From positions 25,330,590 to 25,394,589 of the forward strand of contig CM068842.1 of assembly GCA_028554795.2 (NCBI GenBank): a stretch of DNA of 64,000 nt, read 5' to 3'. The DNA is from Sinohyriopsis cumingii. Taxonomy: Eukaryota > Mollusca > Bivalvia > Unionida > Unionidae. Both the position numbers and the translations under genes were made by a program. Below are positions 44,816-59,081 of this stretch, piece by piece (positions within the stretch are counted from its first letter, which is position 1; each line of letters opens with the position of its first letter). Below the pieces are notes generated by a model. The model was given only the letters and a program-made list of their open reading frames with translations. It made no database searches and was not told where the DNA came from.

Positions 44816-45216
44816 AATTCCAGAGTTTTGTGGCTCTCCGAGGCGATACTGGAAGTTAGAGGAGTGTCTCCGCCCAAAATGGGGTTGTTGTTGGAGTGGT
44901 GACTGGCACTGACACTGGACACAAGGTTCCCGTTGTTCCCGTTCGAGGAGAATTTCAGGGAGGGATTAGGAAGCAGGTAACCGATGTAACTGCTCAATAC
45001 AATGGTCCACAAGTGTTCGTCTCCTTGTTGCAAACTCAAATTGGCAATGGCCGCACCGATGACACAATACACCACGAAGGTTTGGCAGAAAAAGACGATT
45101 TGCGTTTTAGGCACACGTTTTCCATACCACACCCACAGGGGTTGTGTTTGTAAATCTTGCAGAGAAGAATTGGGTGAAGGAGTGATCGCAGTAGCTGAAT
45201 CTGTATGAAAGGGCAT
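44812..45216 (-). CDS. Two-span membrane protein of Polinton late block
   Basis: 134 residues from the ATG at 45216. After PLWVWYGKRVPKTQIVFFCQ come a hydrophobic span (TFVVYCVIGAAIANLSL), a short loop, a second span (LWTIVLSSYIGYLLPNP), and a Ser/Asn/Gly-rich tail. This is the full-length version of the protein whose spans are missing in E1. It is probably an inner-virion or host-membrane protein; function unknown. Confidence 0.72.
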   Translation of the reverse strand: MPFHTDSATAITPSPNSSLQDLQTQPLWVWYGKRVPKTQIVFFCQTFVVYCVIGAAIANLSLQQGDEHLWTIVLSSYIGYLLPNPSLKFSSNGNNGNLVSSVSASHHSNNNPILGGDTPLTSSIASESHKTLEL

Positions 45217-45222
45217 GATGGT

Positions 45223-45382
45223 CACTTCTTTTTATAGTGCGAAGCGTCGATGCAAGAATGAAAACTGGGTGGATATCCTTTCCAACGTACTTTGACTTCT
45301 TTGACACGTCGTTTGCCCACTTTACGGTTTCTGCGTTTGACAATGCCTTTGATGTCGTACACGTCGTCTTTTTTGGTGACAC
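45223..45382 (-). pseudogene. Integrase chromodomain remnant at TIR boundary
   Basis: Minus strand: VTKKDDVYDIKGIV, then VKVRWKGYPPSFHSCI, matching the last ~53 residues of the E1 integrase. The match begins exactly at the inner TIR boundary (45382/45383), so the junction created by TIR expansion or deletion removed the rest of the integrase. Confidence 0.85.
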
Positions 45383-46376
45383 GACTTGATTTGAAATAAG
45401 TACGGGCTAGCGTTTAGTTGAGTACTTAACACCCATGGCTGTCTTTTTGAGCACCTTTTTCCTCCTTTACCGCGCTCGGACAGAAAAATGAGTGTGTGGT
45501 GAGACTATTCCCACTCATGTTTAAAGCCTTTCAGTCAGGATGTTAAGGACTAGTTAGTCCTACACCTGAGTGGCTAAATTTAAAAGTAGTCTGTGAGTAC
45601 ATAAAAGCCTGGGAGATGAGGCTCTCTTTCCTTCCCTAGGAGTAATTAAAAATCACGCGGTGCGTTATTAAACCAGTGATATATGCTCCATTAGAGCGAA
45701 AATCACTTTAATTCAAGTAAGCAAGCAAGCAAGTTCGGGTACCGTCTCTAGCACTCTCGATGACACCAACTGTCTGGGTTATTTTCTTTCTTGCAAGCCC
45801 CTATGTTCCACTTCTGTTTGCGATAATAACTTGTGATACTTCACATTTTCTAAAGTGGAAATCTTTACAAGCCGTACAAAATGCAAAACTTATATGACTT
45901 TGGCTTTTGACACTTGCACAGACTCTTCACTTTATAAGTGTCACGAGAAAATTGTATATCCCATTTTTACCATTTTCAAAAACACGCACACACTTGCAGC
46001 TTGACCAGAAATATGTACATCTTGTTTTGTGGATAAGTCACAGACAAGTCCAAGTCCATATTTGGTTATGAACGTTAGGAATATCCCCTCATTTTTTCAG
46101 AAATATCAAAGCTTGTATGTGCATTTTCCCTTTTCCACTCTATATCAGTGCTTAGATTTGTTCCAAAAAAAGAAAAAAGAAACGAAACAATTTTGAAGAA
46201 AAAACAACTGAATTTTGAATTCAGGTTTCTCTCTGTTTATAATTTTTTTTCAAGTTGATGGTGCATGACAGAGTACATTCGCCTACCTTTCCAAAGTGAG
46301 AGACATTTCTTCACATGTCACTGCCTTTGTTAAATTCGGTTTCATTGGTTAGTTATCGTTAATCTTTAATTTTTTG

Positions 46377-46649
46377 ATGCATTTCTTTTTGATAGAAGAT
46401 TTAAGGCTTTCCAGTGTTGTAACGGCATTTATGTTGTTTAGTCTGTTGATGAAATTATCTATAGCAAAGTGCTTAAGATTTTTTCAGGTTTTTTTTTATT
46501 TCAAGTCCTACAAAAGGAGACCAAGTTTGTTTTCAAAGATGATTGAAACTCTAAATTACACGGGCGTGAAGGAAAACATCGTTATGTTCATTCTAATCAT
46601 GCTTGCCGTATCTCTTTGTGTTTTAGAGGTCATATGCCTTCTTAAGTAA
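46377..46649 (+). CDS. Short ORF with two hydrophobic segments, right TIR copy
   Basis: Mirror of 39029-39304. The ATG is at 46377, as the TTG before it is not a start. Same reservations apply. Confidence 0.25.
   Translation: MHFFLIEDLRLSSVVTAFMLFSLLMKLSIAKCLRFFQVFFYFKSYKRRPSLFSKMIETLNYTGVKENIVMFILIMLAVSLCVLEVICLLK
46561..46580 (-). promoter_or_regulatory. Shared promoter box copy in right TIR, inner
   Basis: Mirror of 39098-39117. Confidence 0.5.
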
Positions 46650-47834
46650 ATACACGCATCAATAGACAGACAGATTGGGTCATCATCCTTGAGTTTCACT
46701 GTACTTTCGGTTCTTTACTTCATACAAACCCCAAATTTATTAGTTTGAAAAAAAAAAAGATAACATGCCCCTCAGTACTGTAACACGTCTGTTCTGACTC
46801 TACCGATGTGAGTGTGAGTGTTTACGTTAAAATGTTTAAGTGAGATATAAAAAAAATGGTCAGCTTGAAAACGCGAACCAATACTGTGACGCTCAGTATT
46901 TTGATGTGGTAAGAAGAAATGGTACAACACACACACAAAGAGGGCTTGTAAGTTCACATTTCAGTCTGTCTGCACTGTAATGGTAACAACGCAAGAACAT
47001 AGGGATTATTATGCCACACAGTCCTAGAACAAAACAATGCATCACCCGTTGTAAGCCATTTCATTGGCTATACTTATTTTCTTACCGCGTTCACTTCGAA
47101 TTGACTTGGGTAGCTATTCACACAGTGACGAGAATGGCCATGCTTTACTGGGTCTATCCTATAGGCGATTTATATAAAAAAAATATTTTAAAAATTTAAA
47201 CTAATGCACGAACAATGGTTCCATGGGCGATCCCATGGAAATTGTGTCCGTCTTATTGCAAAATACATCAACATTTAATTTAACCGTGCAGATCGCTAGA
47301 ACAAACCTCTGATCATATACATTTTGAAAAGTGTTGTGTGACACGGATCGCCATTGTCGCTTGGTGTCTGCTTTCTTCTTCGAAAAGAGATCGTTTCGTC
47401 TTGACTATAAAAATTTAATTTGACTAAGTTTTACGCACTACTTGAACTCATACATTTCACGTTGTAGGTGTAAGCCGTCGTTCTCAGTTTTCTGGAAGTT
47501 CGTTTTTGCGTTTCTCAGATGTGATACTATTTTTTATGGACCGAACGAAATTTCTTTTGGCGTGAATCAGGACTCGTGGTTTTGTGGTATAAATGGAGAG
47601 CATTGATGAAAGCTCAGTTATGTCGTCTTCGAAATCGCTGACACGGATCTGAGCTAACACTTCAGGTTTTGTGTGAGGCGATACGGTACATCATTGCCTT
47701 TTACTTCCTCAATGAAATCGTTTCATCTTGTTGCAAAATTACATTTGACTAGGTTTCATACGCAGCAGGTCCCTGTATATAAGGAGAGTGTCTTAGCGTC
47801 AGAGTATTCATTCCACTCTCAAACGATCAAGAAG

Positions 47835-48227
47835 ATGGAAGAGTCAGCACAGATCGACCTGCTGGTCAAATATTTGCTAAAAGTCATACGAAAGCATAAT
47901 TCACAGGCGAAAGTGGCAACAAAACTTACTCTTTTGGTCGTTGAATTGATGAGAGTCATACGAAAGTGTGTGCTAATGAAGTTTGCTATATCTGCAAAGG
48001 TAAATGGGTATTTGTCTCCAGAATACCTGCTTCGTCTAAGAAAGAGAGACAAAAGTCAAGATACCTAATATCGTTGTCAGGAGAAAGGACACTGGAATTC
48101 AGAGTGCCCTACGAGAAAAGAGAAGAAACAGAAACAAGACGAAACAGAGAAAAGGGATTCAGAAGAAGAAGAAATTGAAGATGATGAAGAACTCGTGCCA
48201 GTAAAGACATGGAAATGGAAAAATTGA
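47835..48227 (+). pseudogene. Two-zinc-knuckle (CCHC) charged protein, right TIR copy, broken
   Basis: TATATAAGG at 47776 lies 59 bp before the ATG at 47835 (AAGAAGATGG). The first 77 codons are helical (MEESAQIDLLVKYLLKVIRK). A TAA at 48066-48068 interrupts the frame, after which the same frame continues 52 codons: CQEKGHWNSEC, then a Lys/Glu-rich tail to TGA 48225-48227. The stop sits where the first Cys of the knuckle would be. A second, upstream knuckle (CYIC plus a Gly/Pro/Glu part) seems split between two frames near 47980-48010. It was probably a Gag/CNBP-like nucleic-acid-binding protein. Confidence 0.55.
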
Positions 48228-48435
48228 CAATGTGAGCCGATGCGTTGGCCCTGATGTGAAATTTCATACTACCTTCTAAAAGAGAATAGACCAGAAAGAA
48301 AACGTAAGTGTCTCTTGGTCTTGACATTGTATAATAAGGATGGCGTGTTTTGTTTTTACTCACACTTTATGAAATTGTGCTCTTTCACCTCTCTCTATCC
48401 CTCTGGATCACGTTTTAGTTAGAATTGAAATGGAA

Positions 48436-48458
48436 GGATGTTTTCCTTCACGCACGCT
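48436..48458 (+). promoter_or_regulatory. Shared promoter box copy in right TIR, outer
   Basis: GATGTTTTCCTTCACG then CACGCT; mirror of 37221-37243. It points toward the (GT)n region, where no convincing gene is seen. Confidence 0.55.
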
Positions 48459-48797
48459 CTTTAGGAATGCAAGTCCGTAAACAATAGTCAGTCTATTCAT
48501 CCATCATTTTGTGTCTTGATGTTTCCTAAATCACACACTGATGCCATAAAATAACGGGTTAAATGGGTTTTGTAGTGTTGGGAGTGGGGGGTGGGGTGTA
48601 GGTGTTTGGCAGAGTTGGTCATTGCAGGTGAGGGCTTAGGTGCTTTCAAAAAACTTTTTCTTCTTCACTCTGTGTTGATAGTATATTTGGGGTTTGTATG
48701 CGTTCGCGTAGTTTGTGTGGATAGTTTATTTGGGGTTTGTATTATCTCCCATCTGTGTTGATAGTATATTTGGGGTTTGTTTTTTCCTCTTCCCTCT

Positions 48798-48869
48798 GTG
48801 TGTGTATGTGTGTGTGTGTGTGTGCGTATGTCTGCGCGCGTACGTTTTGTGTATGTGTGTGTGTGTGTC
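48798..48869. repeat. (GT)n microsatellite in right TIR
   Basis: Mirror of 36809-36883. Confidence 0.8.
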
Positions 48870-49589
48870 TATTGGTCTCTGTTTGTCTGTATAAAACTCC
48901 CTTTATCCCTATCAAATACATTCTACCTACCTACCTACAGTAGCGCGTATTCAGGTCAGCCACTTGCAACATTGTTGACACTTATCCCCTAGTATTCAGT
49001 ACAGTGACGTCACTGACGCTGGAAATTTCGAGACTATAAATATGGACTTGGGGATTTCCACAGGTTGTAGATATACACATGTACTAGAGTTCATAAACAG
49101 GAACGTCACTCAAGCTGAGGCTATAAAAAGATAATGGGATTTTCCAAAGGAATAGCCCACAAGTTGGAGCTATAAATAGATAGTGGAATTTCATAGGAAT
49201 TTTAGCTGATTATAGCTATAAATAGATACATGGGTGTTTATCGACGATCGTCACACAAGTTGATTTTGTAAGTAGTTACTAATTTTATCCATTTTATTCT
49301 AAACCGTTGTAACTTAATTTTCGGGGATATGTTTATTTTCCTTTAAATTCTGGGACAATTTCGTCATTTTAGCGTTACTTTTAGTCACATCCATTTTGTC
49401 GTTGAGCATTTCCTTGATTATAGCTATTTATAGCATCATTACAATTATGCAAATTTTTGAACACCCCATCAAGATTTCAGGTCTTGGTAATGCTTTATAT
49501 ATAAATCTCACGCTTGTACTACTGTATGTATGTCTCTGTCTCTGTTGTGTTTGACCCTCTACCATCATTGTCCCTAGACAATCCCACCA

Positions 49590-49907
49590 TGTTCAATTCC
49601 CCTTGACGCTATACAGACCCACCATGTTCAATTTCCATATGTTCAATTCCCCTTGTCCCTAGATAGACTCACACTTTATTCCCCCATGTTCAATTCCCCT
49701 TGAGGCTAGAGTGGCCCAAGACTTTTTCCCATGTTCAATTCCCCTTGAGGCTAGAGTAGCCCAAGACTATTTCCCATGTTCAATTCCCTTGAGGCTAAAG
49801 TGACCCACGATTTTTCTCCATGTTAAATTTCCCTTGAGGCTAAAATGACCCAAGGGGGGTCTGTAATGCTAATTCCCATTGAGGCTATAGTAGCCCTATT
49901 CACTACT
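49590..49907. repeat. Subterminal tandem repeats, right end of E3
   Basis: CATGTTCAATTCCCCTTGAG + GCTAGAGTAGCCCAAGACT-type units, ending GGCTATAGTAGCCCTATTCACTACT. Confidence 0.8.
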
Positions 49908-49913
49908 GTTCTG
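49908..49913. repeat. Right target-site duplication of E3 (GTTCTG)
   Basis: Matches 35762-35767. Confidence 0.93.
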
Positions 49914-50993
49914 CTATATTTCGGCTATGTAACAGTACCGTTGAGAATGATCCGTCAATCATCCACAATAAAAAGTAACCAAGACAGTTAGTACTAGGCT
50001 GAACTTAGTACTCATTTACTGTCATTAATGGTCATTATACAACTTGCTGGTGTGGTTATCAAAATTGGAACATCGAGTTCAATGTCCATGGACTTTAGAT
50101 GGCTCACAATCTGAATGGTCAATACTTTATCTTGAAGCACCCGAAGAGTAAATGATGTACAAACATCAATAAGTCAATTTATCCAATCGCAGTGCAAAAA
50201 AATACCGTTGGAGCAATAACTTCCGTTGCCGTGTGATTAGGGATAATGCCCAAACAAATATGTCAGCTTACAACATATTTGTTTTCTTAGTCCGATAAAT
50301 ATAGTTTTATCAGGCTGACATAATGATATGTTTGGTGTTTGATTTAGTTAGTCCGATAAATATATTCTTATCAGGCTGACGTCATGATATGACAGTGTTT
50401 ACGTTGCTTAGTCCCATGCGTATATTCGTAATCCAGTCTAAAGCCTGTTCCGCATTTTATCCAAAATTAGGTCCATTAAAATTATCTTCCTTCTGTGATA
50501 TAAAGTGATATTTAGTGGTAATATCCGTCTATAATGACTCGTCTTGTTCACGATTATTTTATGACTTTGTATGTACAATGTAGAATCTTGAATACTTGAA
50601 TAAAGAACGATCCTAACTAAAAACCTTCTTGCCATATTGTTGTGTTTAAAATGTGTTTGAAAATCTACAAAGCCATGTTATGTCATTAGCTACAGACTTG
50701 ATTATTGTTAATTTCTCAGGGAAAAGCAACTTTAAATAAATTTTAAAAAATACAGAAACAGTTATTTTATGAAGTACTATCTGGAAATAAGAGACTGAAT
50801 TTCCCGTTTTACTGCTATTTTCATATAGTTTTAAAAAGTATAAAACTAAGCGTTTTTAAAAATGTTATTTAAGCTTACCGATCCCTAATGGCAAGTATGG
50901 CATGGGTCTCATACGTCGTGCGTCGTTAGTCCACGAATGTCATTTTCACTATGTTAAAAATAAAACAAAACACGCTGAATCAGTTTACAGCCT
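49914..50993. other. Host DNA, no gene; small tandem repeat
   Basis: Two ~60-bp copies containing TTAGTCCGATAAATATA and TTATCAGGCTGAC at 50288 and 50348, with a third partial copy near 50408. No convincing ORF. Confidence 0.5.
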
Positions 50994-51005
50994 TCCTGGC
51001 AAGGA

Positions 51006-51327
51006 ACCGCTCCGGTGGCCTAGTGGTTAGAGCGTCCGCCTCGGATGCGGGAGGTCGTGGGTTCGATCCCCGGCCGAGTCATACCAAAGACTTACAAAAA
51101 CGGTACTAACAGCTGCTTCGCTTGGCGCTCAGCATTAAGAGGTTAGTGTTAGGACTGGTCGGCCCGGTGTCAGGATAATGTGACTGGGTGGGACATCATG
51201 CTACATGTCTGCGGCATGATGCCCCAGTGCTAGACATCACTATAAACTGCCACATTGCAGACATCGTAGCGATATGACTGAAAAATTGTTAAAGCTACGT
51301 TAAAAATCCAAATCACATCACATCACA
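51006..51327 (+). mobile_element. Full-length tRNA-derived SINE
   Basis: A box TGGCCTAGTGG (51016-51026) and B box GGTTCGATCCC (about 51060-51070) in tRNA spacing, then a ~230-bp body and a tail of (ATCAC)n type. Perfect 12-bp direct repeats TCCTGGCAAGGA flank it at 50994-51005 and 51328-51339. Confidence 0.92.
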
Positions 51328-51404
51328 TCCTGGCAAGGACTATCAGAACTTATAATCTTTAACTTGTTCTCTTCATAACACTATTAAATTCCTTTTATAT
51401 TTCC

Positions 51405-51735
51405 CTTCGGAGACCGCTTAGGTGTTCTAAGTGTAAAGTGTCCGCCTCGGATGAATGAGGTCACAGGTTTGAATCCTGACCGGGTCATACCAAAGACTTA
51501 TAAAAATGGTACTAGCAGCTGCCTCGCCTGGCCTTCATCATTAAGAGTTCAGTGTTTGGACTGGTCAGCCTGGTGTCAGGATAATGTAACTGGGTGGGAC
51601 ATCATGTTACTTGTCTGTGTCATGATGTCCAGTGCTAGACACCACTATTAACTGCCACACTGCAGACATCATAGCGACATGACTCAACTTGTTAAAGCTA
51701 TATTAAAAATCTGAATCACACACACAAACACGCAC
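51405..51735 (+). mobile_element. Second, diverged copy of the same SINE
   Basis: Shares the GTCCGCCTCGGATG, GGGTCATACCAAAGACTTA, CTGGTGTCAGGATAATG and GTGGGACATCATG blocks with the copy at 51006. The A box is decayed. Ends in a (CA)n-like tail. Confidence 0.88.
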
Positions 51736-52463
51736 ATTTTCCTTTGGATATCTTAAAGATTTTCACTATTATTTTTTTAAGTCCTATTTTAATGGATTAT
51801 TATGTTAGTATTTGGTATAGCGCGTTTGCTTTAAATTACCGCGATTACTTCGTTTTTCTGTGATCTGTGTTCGGTTTTTGCTTGTTCACACGTATTCCGT
51901 GTCGTCGACATTGAAGTCTTTTTTATCAGACATGTTGTAAATGTTCGAAGTCAAGGCGTTTCGAAAGTGACAACATCGTTAAACTCTGCATTCGGCACAG
52001 CGTTTTCCCTACTAATGTCTTCCATTGTAAAATCCTACATCTTTACGATCTTGATGATTTGCATTCAGATATTCTGTGTACACGTCATCAATTTTAACAT
52101 TTTTAATTTGCTGTTTCCAGTTTGTCTCATTTGCAGGCTTAATATTGTCTTTTGACACCATCAAATTTTTGGGTGCCTGTTTTAATGTTTGCGTTGTTTG
52201 TTTGTTTTTTTTTTGTGCTAAAGATTTGGTTCTCTAACACACCAATTTTTAACGGTAGAAGAAATCACTTATCACTATCATTAGCCCACATTTAACTATT
52301 GGTTCAACGTATGTTTGAAGAAGCAAAAAAATTCGTCTTCAGTTGACCATCTTAAATATTGGAATGGAGTAAGTACTACGACATTACCCAATGAATCTCC
52401 TTGCTCGGATCATAATTCTCCAAATATTGGTTGCTGATCTTTGCATCTCTTATGCAACAAACC
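51736..52463. other. Host DNA, nothing recognised
   Basis: AT-rich; the short ORF at 51967 has no supported function. Confidence 0.35.
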
Positions 52464-52750
52464 CCAATACCTCCTCTTTCTCACTCAACCCACGCTAATA
52501 CCTACTCTTTCTCACGCAACCCACACTAAGATCTCCTCTTTCTCACTCAACCCACGCTAATACGTCCTCTTTCTGACGCAACCCACACTAACATCTCCTC
52601 TTTCTCACTCAACCCACGCTAATACGTCCTCTTTCTGACGCAACCCACACTAACATCTCCTCTTTCTCACTCAATCCAAGCTAATACCTCCTCTTTCTGA
52701 AGCAAACCACACTAATATTTTCTCTTTCTCACGCAACTCACGCTAATAAC
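52464..52750. repeat. ~30-bp minisatellite
   Basis: About nine units of CTCACTCAACCCACGCTAAT + ACCTCCTCTTT with alternating variants (ACGC/CACT), forming a ~60-bp higher-order unit. Confidence 0.85.
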
Positions 52751-54836
52751 TACTCTTATTCCTCTCTTATGTATCAAATACAAATCTCCATATTGAGCTT
52801 CTCCAACTTCATTTACTAGTTGTATCCTGGTACAACGCAATAATGACACAGATCGAACTCATAAAACTGTTAATTGCAGACGAACGAAACTTTTTCTTCA
52901 AATATATTGGACATCATTAAAGTATCCTTCAGCACTTCAACACACAGTGGTCAATAAGATCATCTGATTCTCTTAACTCGTAATCACCTGGAAATTCTTT
53001 TCATTTTGCAGTATTAATAGGAAACACATTTTTGTGTTTACTTCTGAATGCATCCAAATACATCTGCTTTCGTAAGATTTTCCTTTAGCTGGATGCCTAG
53101 TGTATAAAATACGTCGTTTTCGATTGGCTATTTCATTCGCGTATGTGCAAAGGGCCACAATCGGATATTTTTCCTTACTGGACCCGTAATTTTCGCATAC
53201 TGGCCACTTTTGACTCTGAATCTCAAACTTATCCTACTTCTCCTGTCAATGTGCGATTCGGGACTGGTCTGATTTATATCTCAGGCCAAAAAGTCTAAAA
53301 TCCGTACACAAACTCCGGTGCGAAATCGGTCATTATTTGGCCTAAAATATCGAATCTCAAAAATTAGGCTTTTGCGGATATATTTTGTAAAGCGAGAAAA
53401 AGTTTACATTATTGTTATTATTGTAGAACTACATCTGTATACCATTCTGTAATATCACCCATTTTGGTATATATTAAATGGTGTTGACGGTACAGAGCTC
53501 GAAATTAAGGTACAACCTCAAGACGAGTCTTTTTCTCTATTAAGTTGAATAAAACTTCTCAATAAGTTGTAAGCTAATTTGTTAAAACTTGTCTAAATTG
53601 CTAATGGAATCGTAATTATGTCGGTCCTTTCTAAAAACTTGTTCTTCGATTATTTAGAGATGTTGTAATGGTACAGCATGTCGTCTGGTGAGGTATTCCC
53701 TTGGGGGTTGGGGCACCAGACAGATCCCCCCAAATTTTCCCAAAAATATTTAAAAGTGTTGTTATATGTTTGTGTATCCCCTAAAGGTATGTATGTTTGT
53801 ATATTTTATTATAAAATTTCGATCAAAAAATTTCAAATTTAGAATTTTTGATGGGGTATTTATATCCCTAGTGTGATCTATAGGGTTGTTCATCAGATTT
53901 GAGTTTTAGTCCCCCAGTGTCGGAATTCCTTCCTTTGTTTGTTTGATGATCTTTGCCAGAGATCTCCTTAGTCTCGTGTATGTTATACGTGTTTGCTATA
54001 TTGTGTGTGTGCTATATATTTCTATGTTGAGACGACAGACACTATAAAATTATTCCCAAGTTGTCTTATCATATAATTGTAGTTTTAGTTATTTGGACAT
54101 TTTTTTCAAAATATTGAGGTTTACTTAGATTTTAAAAAGTTTGTTTTAAATAACAAAAAAAAAAGTTGGAATTTTGTCGAGAAAACGGAGTGATATATAG
54201 TTTTAAAAGAAACTTATTGTTTTAGATGAGTGGTAATTGTGTGTCGTTTTCTCGCTACATCTTAAGTACTTCAGACTGAGAGGCTATAATCTGAATACGG
54301 ATCCACATTTTTCTTTATTTGTTAATGTTTCTCCTTTTGCAGAATTTAGCCTTCTCCTTTATTTATGAAAGATTATAAGATTTCCAAAAGTATATTTATT
54401 TATTAATTTTTTGTTAAATAAAATGATGTTAGTCCTACAGGTAAGTATGGGTAGGTTCTTATTTATTTTAAGTTTTTACTCTTTTTTTTTTGTTCTGTTT
54501 GTCCATTTCCACCATATATGTTTTTCTGTTGCTCTTTCGCAGGCCTGTTCACTTCGCGTAGCGCCTTGTGACATAGCCCTGCGACGTCTGTGCAACTTTC
54601 TTCACCCATACGGTGGTTCCATGTTGCCCTTAATCTATGTTATATATTAGGGGAAAAATATGTTATACAGTTATGTATTTGAGTTTCATATTTTGATACT
54701 ATGAGGTGAGAGATGGTGGCTGAGATCCAGCTCGCTTTTGCGGTACTTGCCCCTAACGGGCGGTAATACCGAAAATCCGACTCCATCTCCCCCTCTGTAT
54801 CGAAGCTTCACCCTTTTTATAAATTTAAAAAGTCGT
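52751..54836. other. Host DNA, no gene seen
   Basis: AT-rich with short ORFs only. The part from about 54660 may be the 3' end of the LINE to the right. Confidence 0.35.
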
Positions 54837-56340
54837 TTAGACAAAAAAATTGTAATAGCATTCATTATTTGATAATTTTTTCACCTGACCACAGGAAAGC
54901 ATTGTTGTTATTGTATAATCAATTACTTTTAAAACCACTTTATTTTCATAATCCACATCTATATATAATATACTGTTTTCTATGGTATTTGTATTTTTTT
55001 TTTTTTTACATATTTCCATAATTAGTAATATCGCATTGGTTTTTGTTTTATCACATTGGGCAGTCGTATGTAGTTTGGTAAAATGTGCTGTTTTGCATAG
55101 AAGGCATTTCGGTATCATCCTAATCATACGACGTTTTGACAGTTTCTTCTCCTGTAAGCCAGGCGTTGTGTAGATATTTAAAAATAATACTTTGTGTTTT
55201 TACAGATCTTATTTTGCCCAGTTGATCCCCCATTTGTCTTGTTCTACTGTACATCTTATTCTTTTAGTTACATCTTCTCTAATCCAATCATAACTCTTTT
55301 TTATCTATCTGCCATAACTCTTTCATATCCCTATATTTTAAAAGTATTTCCCTTATATATCTAAATTTAGTAATTTTATTGTTTCTATATATATCCGGTC
55401 GGCTTCTCATAGTGAAGCCGAACCAGTAGATATACAGTGTCTCCCACGAAGTAACCGGCTTAGGTCGCACTTTTTTAACCTATTTATTATATTGGTTAAT
55501 TTTAGTAGCAGGGGGCTTGGCAGGTCCAATACCCTTCTACTTTTTGCTCTTTATAGTCTCGTTTTTGATGTAGTGCGTTTTATAGTTCCATATGTAACTT
55601 TTATTTACATTATCAAATTTGTTTAGAATTGTAATATCCATGTCGATAGATTTAATTATATAATTGATATTAGAATATAAATATGTTTTGGCCACTTGGG
55701 CCCGCTCCATGATGCATAGTGGAGTTAGGGCCCAGATTTTCGCATTTTCTCTTATTTTGTTGATTATATGTTTGCAGTTTTCTATAGTTTCTTTTTTTGC
55801 AAAATAAACCCCTAGGGATTTCACCGTGTCTCTCAGTAGGTGAGGAGGGAAACCCGGATGGTTGCCTCTCCAGTTGCCTATTTTAAGAATTTCAGTCTTG
55901 TCGTGGTTTATTTTTGAACCCGACGCTTTTCCAAATTTTTCAAATTTTTCTGCTACGTGTTAATAAGATTTTCCCTCTCTTATAAAGTTCGTACAATCGT
56001 CGGCATGTTGGAGCATTTTAAATTCTTTTAAATTTGGTATTTGTATGCCTTGTATTTCTGGGTTGTTTCTTGTCTTATGACTTAGAATTTCAATTGCCTT
56101 TACGTATAATAGCATTGATACTGGGCATCCTTGCCTCACTGATCGTTGTATATCGAATTCTTTCGTGCATTTTCCATTTACCTGAACACACGAGGTTATT
56201 CCTGTGTATAGGATTTCGGTCCATTTTCGGAAGTTCGGTCCGAAGCCAAATTTTGTTTAGTACATTCTGTATGTGGTTTTGTTCTAATCGATCGAAAGTT
56301 TTTTCCTGGTCAAAGAGTAACATAGCACCCTTCGAGCCTG
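54837..56340 (-). pseudogene. Decayed non-LTR retrotransposon (L1/Tx1-like) reverse transcriptase
   Basis: Minus-strand fragments in order: LLFDQEKTFDRLEQNHIQNVL (56323-56260, RT region with the FDxEKAFDR pattern); then KMLQHADDCTNF near 56040-56000, the YADD-box equivalent; then LGVYFAKKETIENC...WALTPLCIMERAQVAKTYLYSNINY (55824-55640), the thumb-side segment of L1-type RTs; then a C-terminal Cys-containing part (CLLCKTA...) at 55127-54837. Many stops and frameshifts separate the pieces. Confidence 0.75.

Positions 56341-58217
<1,877 letters not shown>

Positions 58218-58297
<80 letters not shown>
58218..58297. repeat. (TA)n microsatellite
   Basis: 80 bp of TA preceding a small transposon. 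Confidence 0.95.
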
Positions 58298-58642
<345 letters not shown>

Positions 58643-58957
58643 CGTAACTTCCTTGTATGTAATCTTTTACTTCTTTTTTAACTTATGAATTCTTGACACT
58701 ATCTATGTATCATACCAGGAACTATTTGGTTCCCACTTTTGATTGTCAGTAATATCGATGTGATCGATCGTTTGATCAAGGGAAGTCTATCAATATTCAA
58801 GAACGTAATAAATTTCGTTATCCAATGAGACATCGTGATTGAAAATACTAGTACAACAGAAGGGGCAATATGTTAGGTGCGCACGAAAGATGTTGATTTA
58901 ACTTTACAAGTGAATAATGAGTTTTTCCTTTGTAAGATTCATACATAAATATCAATG
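58643..58957. other. Host DNA, nothing recognised
   Basis: No ORF or repeat. Confidence 0.35.
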
Positions 58958-59015
58958 TTAAGTATATGTATATATGTATTGATCAAATCTAATTAATTGA
59001 TGTCAAGGTTAAATG

Positions 59016-59081
<66 letters not shown>

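Larger units (their letters stand above)
35768..49907 (-). mobile_element. Non-autonomous Polinton derivative E3 with 4.5-kb TIRs
   Basis: 14,140 bp bounded by the 6-bp duplication GTTCTG, with termini AGTAGTG/CACTACT. The TIR arms are 35768-40296 and 45383-49907. The 5.1-kb core carries, on the minus strand, an integrase fragment, membrane protein, penton, MCP fragment, helper ORF, protease, polyQ gene and a further broken gene. These correspond to the right half of E1. Polymerase, ATPase, BIR genes and most of the integrase and MCP are missing. It must have been mobilised by proteins supplied in trans. Confidence 0.93.
45383..49907. repeat. Right terminal inverted repeat of E3
   Basis: Reverse complement of 35768-40296; outer end CACTACT followed by the target duplication. 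Confidence 0.93.

Noticed and set aside
51016..51075. tRNA gene candidate (A and B boxes).
   Set aside because: No paired acceptor stem, followed by a SINE body with tail and flanking direct repeats.
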